A stretch of 64,000 nt of DNA from Symbiodinium natans (Eukaryota > Sar > Dinophyceae > Suessiales > Symbiodiniaceae), in assembly GCA_905221605.1 (NCBI GenBank), contig CAJNDS010002751.1, forward strand, positions 230,538 through 294,537. Reading direction: 5' to 3'. Shown here piece after piece: positions 48,526-60,472 of this stretch. The first letter of the stretch is position 1. The number at the start of each line of letters is the position of its first letter. The notes below the pieces were generated by a model. The model was not told the DNA's origin. It saw nothing but the letters and a program-made list of their open reading frames with translations, and ran no database searches. Both the position numbers and the translations under genes were made by a program.

Positions 48526-51500
48526 ATGGCGGAGCCTGGAAAGACAGTGGTGGTGCAGCTGGACAAGTCGCGTGGGTCTCAGTTCGGCATGCATGTCCAC
48601 GCGCAACACTTGACGGTGTGCTCCATCGATGCCGGCGGCCTGGCTGCTGCATGGAATCGTCAAAACCCCATGTGGGCAATTTCTATTGGCGATCGCATCC
48701 TCTCCGTGAACGGCGTCCGTAGCCAGGAGGTGATTTTGGAGCAGCTCGCATCTGAGATGGTACCTCCGGGCGTGCTAGAAGCCGTTTTTGAATTTTGGGA
48801 AGCCCGCGGAATGCCGAAATTGAAGATTGCGTCGAAGGTTTTGTTCAAGGCTGAAACACCCCAAACCCTAAGCCCTAAACGTGGCATACACGCTTTACAA
48901 TCCTTTCATCTCCTGTCCATGTTCCTTGTGGATCTTCTGAGAAAGGGAATCTAGCTGACTGTCGTAGTGAGTGGACCTTCCGACCGAATCCTTGCCTGCC
49001 TTGCGTGAGTGTGAGAGCCGAAACTGAACCCTAAACCCCATAACCCTAAACCCTAAACCCTAAACCCCATCACCCTGCCGACTCTCGCCCAGGTCGTGTC
49101 GATCTTGCTCCTCAAGAGCGACAGCCGCACCCCTTTGCCTCGGCCTCTCGCGAACTTCTCGGTCCAGCTGCTTGGTAGCCTTAGAGTTTAGGGTTTAGGG
49201 TTTAGGGTTTAGGGTTGAGGGTTGAGGGTTGAGGGTTGAGGGTTTAGGGTTTAGGGTTTAGGGTTTAGGCAAACGGTTTAGGGTTTATGGTTTAGGGTTT
49301 AGGGTTTAGGGGTACCCTTTGCTCTTTTTGTTTGTCTTCTGGGTTCCCCTATAAAGTAGCCAGCTAAAGTTGTTGGGCTCTGGGTTCCCCTGCAAAGTAA
49401 CCAACCAAAACAAAGTGGTACCCTGGTTCCATTATAAAGCAACCAACCAACAAAAGGGTACCCTGGTTCCCTTATAGAGCAACCGGCCAAAACAAATGTA
49501 CCCGTATGATAGCGAAACCTTTTTCTACCCTTTTTTTGGGGGTTCAGGGTTTAGGCTTTAGGGTTCCCTTGAAATGTAGCCCTAAACCCTAAACCCTAAA
49601 CCCTAAACCCTGTATGCTACGGTTCCTGGGCCACCCAAGGTTGGCTCGCCTTCCCCACGAAAGTTTCGGCCTGGAAGTCAACAGCGGCACCCGGGAAGTG
49701 GCCTGGGGGCCATGAATGCCTTAGGGTTTAGGGTTTAGGGTTTAGGGTTTGGGGTTTAGGGTTTAGGGTTTAGGGTTTAGGGAAGTGACTTAGGTAGGCC
49801 CGGGGGATAATTTTGGTATTTTCCCTTCATGGATTGAAGAGGATCATATGGAGGATCACACTCGGCAATATTTTCAGCGGGCTCTACGGGCCATCCTAGT
49901 GCCCAACAGAGGTGCTTTGTAAACCCGAAGCCCTAAACCCTAAACCCTAAACCCTTAACCCTAAACCCTAAACCCTAAACCCTAAATAAGAATCATGTAT
50001 AGGGAGGGGTTATGGTAAGGGCTTCTGGGTCGGTTCAGCCTACGAGGTTTTGGGCCTGGAACTGTAGAGGTGTGACTTGGGGATGCATGTGAAGCAGGGT
50101 TTATATAATTCTTTCGTGAGTGTATATCAGGTTCCTTTTTAAAATTGGTGAGTGCATATGTTGGGCGTCCTTTTGGGGGTACAAGAAATTTAAACCCTAC
50201 TTCGTGTGGTCTAGGGTTTAGAGCTTAGCCCCCCCCCCCCCCCAAAAAAAAAGTGAAACATATTCTTCCTTTGCAGGGTAATATGGGGCTTATGGTCCTT
50301 TAATTTTTTCGGTTTCTTAAGCAAATAGTAGCCGAGCCAAGGTGACGGGACTTGTCAGTGATGGCCGAGCTGCAATGTGGAATCTGAACCACCCGTTCCA
50401 GGCCATGTTAGGGTTTAGGGTTTAGGGTTTAGGGTTTAGGGTTTAGGGTTTAGGGTTTAGGGTTTAGGGTTTAGGGTTTGCGGAGCGAAGTAACGTAAAA
50501 AAGTCGACACCCAGCCCCAAAAGCCCTTCATGAACTCCACAAATACCCCAGAGAGCGCACCATGCCCCTCAACTGAAAAGAGCGTAGATATGTAAAAAAT
50601 GGCTCCTGTTCTGATAGACAGCAACAGACCTCAATTCGGAACAAAGGGTCTTTAAGATGATTTTAAGGCATCTTCCTTCATTGAGGTGTAATTATTGGGC
50701 TCTCCGGGCATGTGCCTCGCCCGCTGGTGCTGCGCCAGTGCGAGGGTCGAAACTCGTTTTAAACGGACTTACCAGGATGGGCTCTTCGGCTCTATAATCA
50801 TGGGTTCCCCTACTACCCCCCTCTATGGGTTCCCCTCTAGGCCGCCTTAATTGAGGGGACCTAGGGGGAGTGGTGGAAAGAGGGGGGTAGTCGGGGCACC
50901 CATGATATAATCCCCACAATCAACCCTACAAAGGGCCCTTTTACGGGAATTCTAGGGTATGGCCCATGCTGATACACTCAGCCCCACCTGGGGCTCTATC
51001 TACCTACAGTTTAGTAGCAACTACCCCCTAAATTCGTAGGTACCGTGGGGACGAACTGAATCTGAACCTTAAAATTGGTGGCATATACCATATACTGCTA
51101 TAATTCCTATGAAGGTATATGGGCCATCAGCCCTTTTAGGTTTCACTTGATCCCCAAGGTATAACCCAGAAAACTGTAGGTAGAGAGAGAGTCTCTGGTA
51201 AACCCTAGGCACCCTACCCTAAGCCCTATAAACCCCAAACCCCATATAAACCCTAAGCCCTATAAAACACTTGCGTGCCCTCATGAGGCGCTTGTGGTCG
51301 GCGACCACCTCGTTGAGGTCATTGTGGGGTCCTTGCTTGGCGTTCCTTTGTGCGTGGAGTTTGAAAAGGGGGGGGGGGGGGGGGGGGGGGGGGGCGGGTG
51401 AGGGTTTAGGGTTTAGGGTTTAGGGTTTAGGGTTTAGGGTTTAGGGTTTAGGGTTTAGGGTTTAGGGTTTAGGGTTTAGGGTTTAGGGTTTAGGGTTGAG

Positions 51501-54345
51501 GGCCTAGCGTGGAAGGAGAGACTTAGGGCTTCCAAAAGTATAGGAGTTGATCAGGGGGGTGATAGGATCTAGGTTATAGGGCCTCTAGGCTTATATGACC
51601 CGCTTTTAAGTGCCTTGCAAGAGTCAAGGATGGGCCTGTAGTTGGCGACCAGAGGGTGCCGGGCTTAGGGCTTACTTGGAGGTTCATGGGACTTAATAAC
51701 CACTTATAATTGGGCTTATAACCCCACTTATGATTGGGATAACCCCTGTAAGGCCCTTTAGGGGGCTTATAAGTAGGGTTATAAGTATAGTTATAAGTGG
51801 TTAGTAAAGTACCATGAACTGGTTCGTGGGCAGCTATAGCTGGGGTTCGAAGTATGGCAACTACGGTCGCAAGCCCCTTGATGGGGTAGTTATGACCCTA
51901 AACCCTCAACCCAAGTTGACACGCATGTGCCTTCCTCTGGGGCTTTCGGAGGGTTTCGAGATTTATTCGGGAGGGTTGGGGCCTCCTAGGTAGGATAAGG
52001 GGGGCCCTTAAAGGGGAACCCTTCTTAACCCTCTTCTGGCTCTCTTAAACAGGGACCTTATTCAGAGGGTCTATATCCCCAAGGGTCCCCCTAATCCTAT
52101 CCCCTATGTGGGGGTAGGGGGTCCGAAAGCTAAAGGTTGCAGGTGCCGACGCAGTCAGACGTGTCCATCGGCGATTGGGGGGGGGGGGCCCCCCCAAGCC
52201 CTAAACCCAAACAACCCCTAGGCCTTGAAACTCAAGAGTTAAGGGTTCAGGGTTAGGGTCTAGGGTTCAGGGTTTTAGGGCTGAGGGTTTAGGGTAAACC
52301 CTAAAGTTCCAGGTGAATGGCCTTCACGGCGAAGGCATGGTGGCCCTTCTGGAGGAGGCCTTTTCGCTGGACATGGTCTTGCGGAGGGGCGCTGGTGTGG
52401 CGAGCCCCCTGAAAAAAAAATGAACCCGAAAAGTGGGGTCATATGCCCTATATTACGATACTGCCTATAAAGGTATATGAAGCACAAACCCTTCTAGGGT
52501 CATCTAACCTATGCTACTATGACTATGCTTCCTATGAAGGTATATGAACCCATAAACCCTTTCAGGGTCATACACCCCATACTACCGGACTTCCTAAACC
52601 CTAAACCCTAAACCCTAAACCTCAGGCTTCATTTGGGTCCCCAAGGCTGTGGCACCTTCGGGATCACCCTCCTGCCTGGCAAGGAATCCCGAGCAGGCCT
52701 TGAGCTGAACAAGGCTCCAAGGGTTTAGGGTTTAGGGTTTAGGGTTTAGGGTTTAATTAGGGTTTAGGGTTTAGGGTTTAGGGTTTAGGGTTTAGGGTTT
52801 AGGGTTTAGGCTCCTTGGAGACCAACAAGAGGTTCATATCCAGGAATGTGATTCAGAGGGTTGAGGGGCCGTCCGGATGAGCCCCAAAGTCGCGAGAATC
52901 TTAGGGTCGAATAGCATATTTACTACCATAACCCCCTGTCACTATGGGTAGGTAGAAGAAAACCCAACGATTGGGGGTCATATGTAGTACAATTTCTACG
53001 AGAACCTCGTGATTTTTGTATTATGAAGCAAAAGCCCTTTAGGGGTTCATGTGGTCCCCGCCAGGTTATGGAGGTGCAGAAGATCGAGGCAGGGGGCTTC
53101 GTGGCGAAGTGGAACGCCGAGAACCCAGCTTGCCGGCTCCATGTGGGCGACAAAGTGCTGCAAGCGAACGGCAAGGTGACAGCCGCCGAGATTTTGCAAG
53201 AGCTCTCCACATCGCCCACGCGCACGGGCGTGACGCTGGTGGTTGCGGAATCTGAGAGGCGCCTCCATGCGCAAAGCCGGCAGGCCTACACCTTCAAAGA
53301 ATGCCAGAAGGAATGGCCCAAAGATGCAGAGCAGCAGTGGGCATCTATGCTATCGACCTCGGGTCAGAATGGAATCCTACGTGGCCGGAGTCCCCACACG
53401 TGGGCGGTTTCGTTGAGGAGGTCGCCGAGCCACGGCTGGGGGCTTGCAGTTGACCCCAAGTCGATGCTCGTGCTGCAGGTGGTGGACGAAGGCCCGCAGG
53501 CCTTGTGGAACTTGTCCAATCCGTTGCGCGCAGTGCTGGCTGGAGACCGGATTCTCCAAGCCAACGGTGCCGATCAAGCAAAGGCCATCGTGCACATCAT
53601 GAAGCAAGCTGAGGAGACAGACTTGCTCATGTCTCGTGATGCTGATATAGGCAGCACGGCCCCCGTGCATCTCGTCAAAGCCACTGGGCAGAGACTTGGC
53701 GTTCTGCTGAATGAGGACGGCGTCGTCAAGCAGGTCCAGCAAGGTCCTGGCAACTTGGTGGCAGAATGGAATGCCAAGAATCCGACCGCCAGCGTGCGTA
53801 TCGGCGATCTCATCATGCAAGCGGCCGTCTATACTTCGCTGGAAAGAATTTTCCTGTATCTGCAAGAGCAGGAAAGTTTAGATCTGGTTGTTTTACGCGT
53901 ACAGCGGCGGATGGACCTTGACGGTACTGTCCTGACCTTCGCGGAATGTTCTGTCAAGTACTCTGCGGTGGCAGCTGCGCACTGGGCGACGATGCACCCA
54001 GTTCCTGTCGCACCCGCGACAGCGACAACGGCGCCCACAATTGCCTTGCAATTGGAGCAGGCAAAGAGGCACGACCATAACGCCGGCTCAGCAGGGTACG
54101 AAGTGCCGAGGTCGCTGCTGAGGAGGCAAGACTTCTATTCAACGCTGGCTGAATGGCAGGCAACCAGCCGTCAAGCTATAGCGACTATGGCGACTGAGGC
54201 GATCAAGCAACACGACATGGATATCCCGGCTGGTTCTGTGTTCGCTTGCCCATGCTGTGCTACCCCCAGCTTTTGCAAGAGCACTGTTAGGTACTGTTCC
54301 GATAAGCTGCAGTCGTGCGGCTCCTTAGGCCGGAACGACACATAA
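48526..54345 (+). CDS. multi-PDZ-domain protein, several exons
   Basis: Start MAEPGKTVVVQLDKSRGSQF at 48526. Exon 1 (48526-48837) is one PDZ-like domain with WNRQNPMWAISIGDRILSVN. A GT-AG intron follows to 49092, then 49093 to about 49169 (VVSILLLKSDSR), a family A introner (GC-AG, about 49170-49639), 49640 to about 49690 (ESFGLEVNSGTRE), about 50330-50406 (VTGLVSDGRAAMWNLNHPF), about 52310-52403 (VNGLHGEGMVALLEEAFSLD), about 52650-52715, and a long last exon from about 53065 to the TAA at 54345. The last exon has three more PDZ-like repeats, each with WN-x(2)-NP...GD-I-x-ANG, and two TFxEC...W motifs. PDZ proteins scaffold membrane or signalling partners by binding C-terminal tails. Middle exon limits are approximate. 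No signal peptide seen. Confidence 0.68.
49170..49639 (+). mobile_element. PDZ gene intron: enlarged family A element with telomere-type arrays (GC-AG)
   Basis: Left end GCTTGGTAGCC, right end CCTGGGCCACCCAAG. Between them lie TTTAGGG and TTGAGGG units and three imperfect copies of the block CTGGTTCCC-TATA-AGCAACC. It seems to have grown by internal duplication. Confidence 0.6.
51368..51394 (+). repeat. 27-G homopolymer next to a TTTAGGG array
   Basis: Twenty-seven consecutive G, then CGGGTGA and about 13 TTTAGGG units to 51497. Inside the PDZ gene span, so in intron sequence if the gene model is right. Confidence 0.9.
51678..51830. mobile_element. inverted-repeat element, family J
   Basis: CTTGGAGGTTCATGGGACTTAAT at left and AAGTACCATGAACTGG at right, with internal TTATAACCCCACTTAT and ATAAGTAGGGTTATAA arms. 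The relative at 29793-29940 has the same plan. Confidence 0.65.
51987..52105. mobile_element. inverted-repeat element, family F
   Basis: Second copy of the element at 31141-31260, about 97% identical by eye over its whole length, including CTTCTGGCTCTCTTAAACAG. Confidence 0.75.
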
Positions 54346-55036
54346 GCCTTCAAGCGTGCATGTCTGCCCATGTCTACCTGACTTGGCAGACCCAAATCTT
54401 TCCTTAAGAATACAGGGGTTCAGGACAGAGCTGCTGGTACAGCTTGAGAGAGATTTAGGCCCTTAAACACCGAGGTGGCCGCTTCTTCTCTGTCCGTTCC
54501 GAAGCAGACGGTACGACTGCTCTGGTGCCAGTCGGCCCCGCTGATGCCTTGTCGCCCGTCATGACAGCGCCTGCCCCCCGTGAGCAGGGACTCCCTCCAG
54601 CCCTCCCGGCCCCACCGCAGACAGCTGGCAAGGGGGAGAGCCCTGTGCAAAGATCATCGTCGCAAAGCATCGAAGGACCGAAGCCACCAGTGCAAAGCAT
54701 CGAAGGACCGAAGCGGTCACCAGTTCAAAGAGGTTGGATGTGCTGTAGGATGCTGACAGCCTACGATTCAGTGCCCTTGTCACAAATCCCCAGCTGGCCC
54801 TGAGATCCACACCTTGGGCCCCCTTTTCAAGTGCGATGTTCGATGTGCTTACCTTCAGAGCTGGATTTCGGGATATTCCGGGTATGCCATGGACCCACTA
54901 CAGGCGCTTGAAGAATCCTCATCAGTCTTATCCCCTGGGTTTAGGGTTTAGGGTATAGGGTTTAGCGTTTAGGGTTTAGGGTTTAGGGTTTAAGGATCAT
55001 CATCAATTCAGAGAGTTTAACTGGTTCTGGGTTGAG
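54346..55036. other. region after the PDZ gene
   Basis: 54346-54830 is GC-rich unique sequence with a direct repeat (GCAAAGCATCGAAGGACCGAAG at 54657 and 54691); it is probably 3' untranslated or a further exon. Short TTTAGGG tract at 54937-54993. Confidence 0.45.
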
Positions 55037-55118
55037 GTTGAAGCGTGCTTCTTGCCTGGAGGCTCTGGAGCAGCGTTTGGAGGCACTCGGTGAGGACTGC
55101 GAGGACTTTGTGGAGCAG
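55037..55118 (+). CDS. Leu/Glu-rich helical exon, unknown gene
   Basis: AG at 55035-55036, then LKRASCLEALEQRLEALGED and CEDFVEQ. Coiled-coil-like. Similar short helices at 55671 (ALENRLAALAES) and 57611 (RLEATAEPLARLRRATD) are each preceded by CCCTAAA-rich sequence ending in AAG. They may be exons of one gene. Confidence 0.45.
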
Positions 55119-55670
55119 GCGTGGCTTTGGGGTTCTGGGCCCCTAAGCCCGAAACCCTAGATACTGGTTTACATGTTGCAAGACTCACGATCAACAAGGT
55201 GAGTCTTTTCGTTGCATTCCGCGTAGAGCGTCCCCGCACTTCCGAAGAAGATGACCCGAAGTTTAAAGGGTTTGGGGCTTTGGAGGCTTGAGGTTGGGGT
55301 TCAAGGTTCAAGACGGCGGCCGGATCTATGCGGATTGAGGGGAGCCACCGTCTCTGCCACCTAGCTAGCAAGTGTACGGACTCCTTGTGGATGTGGCCCA
55401 GTGCCGCGGTAGCTACTTGGCTTTCCTGTGGCTGCAGCAGAAAGATGTAGCCTGTTTAGGGTTTAGGGTAGTGACAGGAAAAGTGGGCCAGGTATGTCGT
55501 TAGAGAGTCCTGGTAGAAAAGAGAGAAAAGAAGATACGGAGCCATCTCCCCTACCCTAGAGCCCTAAACCCCTGAAACCCTCAGCCCCTGAACCTGCCGA
55601 AACCCCCCGAACCCCCAAAACCCTAAAACCCTGAAACCCTCAATCCCCAAACCCGACCTCCAACCCGAAG

Positions 55671-55750
55671 GCGCTGGAGAATCGCTTGGCGGCCTTAGCC
55701 GAATCCTTGCCACCGCCACTGGGTCGGCGCTTGGAGCATTTATTTTGCAG
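55671..55750 (+). CDS. Leu/Ala-rich helical exon, unknown gene
   Basis: Follows ACCCGAAG. Reads ALENRLAALAESLPPPLGRR and LEHLFC, directly before a TTTAGGG array. See the exon at 55037 for the shared helix type. Confidence 0.42.
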
Positions 55751-56607
55751 GGTTTAGGGTTTAGGGTTTAGGGTTTAAGGTTTAGGGTTTAAGGTTTAGG
55801 GTTTAGGGTTTAGGCTTAAAGGATTTTAAGTTTTAAGGGTTCAGGGTTAAAAGGTTAGGAGAGATTGTTCGGGGTTGAGGGTTGAAGTGTCGTGAAAGTC
55901 CTAAGGTAACAAACAGGCTTCGTGCTTCGAGAGAGCTAGTTCCCTCCCTTACAGAAAGCCCTGACAGTCCTCGAGGCCAGACAACCTACCCTTCTGACGC
56001 CCCTGAATAGCGCCAAACAACCCTGAATGCCCTGAACATGCTGAACCGCTCAAACACCCTAAGCCCCAAACCCTAAACCCTAAACCCTAAACTCTAAACC
56101 CTAGGCGTGAAGTGAAGCCTGCTGCTGCAGAGAGTGCTTGCAGAAACTCTAAACCCCATCTCTCCCCCCTCCGAAGTTTCGGCCCCCCCCCCCCCCCCAA
56201 GTTAAGGGATCCAGGGGTTTCATGCACCCTACTTTTTTCCCCTGAACAGATTCTTAGGCTAGCTTACAAACAAGGTAGGTTTGGGGCTCTTGTAGCCCTA
56301 AACCCTAAACCCTAAACCCTAAACCCTAAACCCTAAACCCTAAACCCTAAACCCTAAACCTGGGGGCGGCGAAATGTGGGCGTCCGAACCGAAGTGCAGC
56401 CAAGGTCGACCACAATCCGGCCCTCCAGCAGCCGCTCTTGCCTCTGCTGGATGCTTTACGTATGTATATGTACGTATATGTATATATCTATGTATATATA
56501 TATATATATATATATGCGTGTCTGTAACTAAAATAAACACATAAATAAACAAATAAACAAATTTAAATAGTAAATAAAAATACGTATAAACATACATATG
56601 AATGTAA

Positions 56608-56651
<44 letters not shown>

Positions 56652-57610
56652 ATACGTTTCTATGGGCATATATGTATATGTGGGTTGAGAATTTCGAGAA
56701 CCGTGAACCCTAAACCCCTTCTGGAGAGAGACGTGCGGCCGGAGTTTGTTGCAGGTTTTAGGGTTTAGGGCAGAGTTTGTGGAGCTCCTAAATGTGCCCC
56801 TTGTCCCATGTTGGGGCCCCTAGGTTCCCTATGCAACTACCCAATGTGAAAAAAGGGAAGTTGGGGAACTGGCTAGCGTGCAGAATCCAGATGCCCAAAA
56901 AGGGTCCTAGGCTACTGGGGACTTCTGGCTAGGCCTAGAAGAGGTCCTCATTCCGTGTTGTGTTGCGTTTAGGTTCCCTTAGAAGCCCTTTTAAGCCAAA
57001 GAGGGCACCCTTTCTATTCCTAGGTTAGTCTTGGGTAAAAACCCTAAACCCTGCACTTCACGGTTTCTTCAGCTGAGGTCCTGTCAAGCCCCCCAACACA
57101 GGGCCCATCTTCTCCGCTTCGATATATTACAGATGTGAGGAGGGTTTGGGCTTGGGTTTAGGGTTTGGAGTTTAGGGTTTACAGGTTTAGGGTTTGGGTT
57201 GAAGGTTTGGGGTTTAGGGTTTGGGGTTTGGGCTTAGGGTGTAGTCCATACCATAGCAAGAACTCGCGGTATATGCCTTAACGAAGAGGCATTGGCGTCC
57301 CGGGGCTTGTGTGACCCATATGACCCCCCCCGCCCCTCCCCCTAACCAGCAGAAATCCAAGACCCAACCCTTCTTCCCGGAAGCCATCTAATTTGACCAC
57401 CAAGCAGTACAAAACATCACGAAACCGAACCCAGAATAAACCCTAAGCCCTAAGCCCTAAACTCTAAACTCTACATTTTAAACTCTAAACGCTAAACTCT
57501 AAACTCTAAACCCTAAACCCTAAACCTTAAACCCTAAACCCTAAACCCTAAACCCTAAACCCTAAACCCTAAACCCTAAACCCGACCTCCGCAACCCGAC
57601 TTGAAACAAG
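55751..57610. other. repeat-rich host DNA
   Basis: Arrays at 55749-55815, 56294-56360, 57505-57585; TA microsatellites at 56497-56514 and 56617-56643 within an AT-rich stretch (56460-56690); a family B-like element at 56936-57040 (AGGTTCCCTTAGAAGCCC...GAGGGCACCCTTTCTA). No gene supported. Confidence 0.5.
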
Positions 57611-57691
57611 GCCGTCTCGAGGCCACGGCTGAGCCCCTCGCGAGGCTTCGCAGGGCGACCGATCAGGGCGACCGATGATCTCAAACGGGTT
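57611..57691 (+). CDS. Leu/Arg-rich helical exon, unknown gene, ends in TGA
   Basis: After ACAAG the frame RLEATAEPLARLRRATDQGD and R runs to TGA. It may be the last coding exon of the helical gene suggested by 55037 and 55671. Weak support. Confidence 0.35.
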
Positions 57692-59219
57692 GAGGGTGCT
57701 AAGTAGGGTTTAGGGTTTAGGGTTCAGGGTTTAGGGTTTAGGGTTTAGGGTTTAGGGTTTAGGGTTTAGGGTTTAGGGTTTAGGGTTTAGGTTGGGTTTG
57801 TTTGGGGCGCTGGGGTTGATATAGGGTTTAAGGTCTAGGTGTTAGTGTTAGGCATAGGTTTTTGGGTGTGGCTCACAAAGGATTTGGGGGAGAAGGGCCG
57901 CCTTCCTTTCAACAAGGTTTGCTTGGAGGGCATTTTGCTTTGGAGCAACTCTGGCCATGCTTCATCACTTAAACTCCCGATTCTCATCCTTGTTGTCTGT
58001 GCTGTTGAGACCCTTTCTGTTGTCTAAGAACCGGCCCATTCACAAAATTGTGTCTGTTAGCTGGATGGGCCTCCTGTTGCCACTTCGTTGGATGCTGGTT
58101 GAACACTAAACCCTAAGCCCTAAATAACCCTAAACCCTGGACGCTAAGACATGCCAACCAACAGGAGGGAGGAAGCTCTGAACCCCATGAAGCATTGAAG
58201 CTTGTAACGGCCTGCCTCGGCTTAGCACAGGGCCACAAGACTCGTGAGACATGAGCCGGGACCGACATGCTATGGAACTGAATTCCGCCGCCCTGAGCTT
58301 AAGCCCAGCACCCCCAACATCCCCTCAGCCGTTTTACGTCCTAAATCTACTCCACATCCTACAAGTCCACGAACGCCAGGATGGGAACGCCCTCTCGCCC
58401 CAGCGCTCGGGGCGATCTCTTGGCAACTGAGAGGGAGCTCTTGGCTGCTGAAAGAGACCCAAACCCGCTGGAGTAGTTTAGGGTTTAGGGTTTAGGGTTT
58501 AGGGTTTAGGGTTTAGGGTTTAGGGTTTAGGGTTTAGGGTTTACGGCTGGAGTAGTTCTGTTTGCTTATGGGGTGCCTGGTAGTGCCCTCGAAATTCCCT
58601 CAACTTGTTGAAGGGTAAGTGCATTAAGCCAAAAAGGCTGCCTTGTTTCTCTTTTAGGTCACTAGCGAACTCGGTCGGGGTTTTTAGAGACATGTCAGAC
58701 CTTACCTCAGCGCCTAGGGTCTTTAGGTTTAGAAGTAACCATGAACCTCAGCGTTAAACCATCTGACGACAACATGCTCCGGCGGCAGCCCCCGACACCG
58801 TGCGGTACATTACCACAATGTGGGCTGCGCTTCGTGTGGACCGCAGCTCACGTGCAGACATGCAGCCCCGTTTATCCAGTTGCGGGGATCGCATTGCATG
58901 CAAGGTGGCTGCCTCAGGTCTGTAGGGTGCCTTCCAGGCATCACAAGCAAGGCAGAGCTTGTATCTGCCTCGAAGAAGCCATTCTTATGGAGAAATGAGA
59001 ACCGGGAACAGCCACATGTTCACCCTTACACCTTGCATTGCTGGTTGCTTTAATTCATGCCTGCCGCCCGTCTGCAGGTGTTGGTTTGGTGGTTCCATGG
59101 CCGAAACGGCTTGACAGCCAGCTGTTGGGTCGTTGCAGGCCAACCTCTTCTGTGCGCGATTAGTAGAAGATGCGACCGGAAACATGTCCTCGCCACTTGC
59201 AGATCCTAAACCCTAAACC

Positions 59220-59432
59220 CCACTAAATAAACCCTAAACCCTAAACCCTAAAACTAAACCCTAAACCCTAAACCCTAAACCCTAAACCCTACCCTAAACC
59301 CTAAACCCTAAACCCTAAACCCTAAACCCTAAACCCTAAACCCTAAACCCTAAACCCTAAACCCTAAACCCTAAACCCTAAACCCTAAACCCTAAACCCT
59401 AAACCCTAAACCCTAAACCCTAAACCCTAAAC
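59220..59432 (-). repeat. long CCCTAAA array
   Basis: About 28 C-strand units with a few short irregular ones near the left end. No loss of unique sequence follows, so it is internal, not a chromosome end. Confidence 0.92.
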
Positions 59433-60292
59433 CCAGCCACCATATGCCGAGCATTCCCGGCATGCAAACCCTTCAGCCCTGTGTGCAAAGGTCCATCACA
59501 GGCACGAGGATGGTGGTCTGAAGCATTCGTCCCCGAACCCCGGCAAGCGGCAGAGCCCGTTGAAACCCCAAACCCTGAGCCCTCCAGAATGTGAGTTCTT
59601 CTGGGACAGTGCCCTTTTTTAGGATTGAGGGATTTTGGGGCCTCTAGAAAGGGGCCCTGAATCATGTTCCCCTATCTAACCCTGATAAATGTCTTATATC
59701 GCCCCTACATGCCGAAGTAGCCCCTACACTAATTCCAAGTGCTTACAAGGGTCCCTCCTTTAGCTTGTTGAGCGTGTTTTACATCTCGGCTACGCAGGTC
59801 CACAGTCTCCAACACATCAGCTCTCAGACCCCCCAAAACAATCTTCAGGGTACCAAGAAGGCAGGGCTAACCCTAAACCCTAAACCCTAAACCCTAAACC
59901 CTAAACCCTAAACCCTAAACCCTAAACCCTAAACCCTAAAGGCCAAGGGGTTTTTAAGTCTTCCTTCCTGGTCCGCGCTCATGGTGTGGCTTCTTGCCGA
60001 GAGCCGCCCGCCGATCCCCGGGGGCCTGGGACCTGGAAGCTTGTCGCTGAGAGTGTTCAGGGACTGGGTAGGTAACCTTGAACCTTTTTGGTTAGAAAGA
60101 GTCCCCTAAACCCTAAACCCTAAACCCTAAACCCTAAACCCTAAACCCTAAACCCCAAACCCCAAACCCTGAACCCTAAACCCTAAACCCTAAACCCTAA
60201 ACCCTAAACCTCCTACTACATATGAAAGGCTAGCCTTTGTCTTGTCACTGTCAAACTCCTCAAGCCTGAGCTCTCCGAGACTGGTGACAGGT

Positions 60293-60472
60293 TTAGGGTT
60301 TAGGGTTTAGGGTTTAGGGTTTAGGGTTTAGGGTTTAGGGTTTAGGGTTTAGGGTTTAGGGTTTAGGGTTTAGGGTTTAGGGTTTAGGGTTTAGGGTTTA
60401 GGGTTTAGGGTTAGGGTTTAGGGTTTAGGGTTTAGGGTTTAGGGTTTAGGGTTTAGGGTTTAGGGTTTAGGT
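60293..60472 (+). repeat. long TTTAGGG array
   Basis: About 25 G-strand units with a single shortened unit near 60410. It faces the C-strand arrays at 59.2-60.2 kb. Confidence 0.92.

Noticed and set aside
53023-54163. Minus-strand open frames over the last PDZ exon
   Set aside because: They are shadows of the plus-strand PDZ frame in GC-rich DNA and carry no motif.
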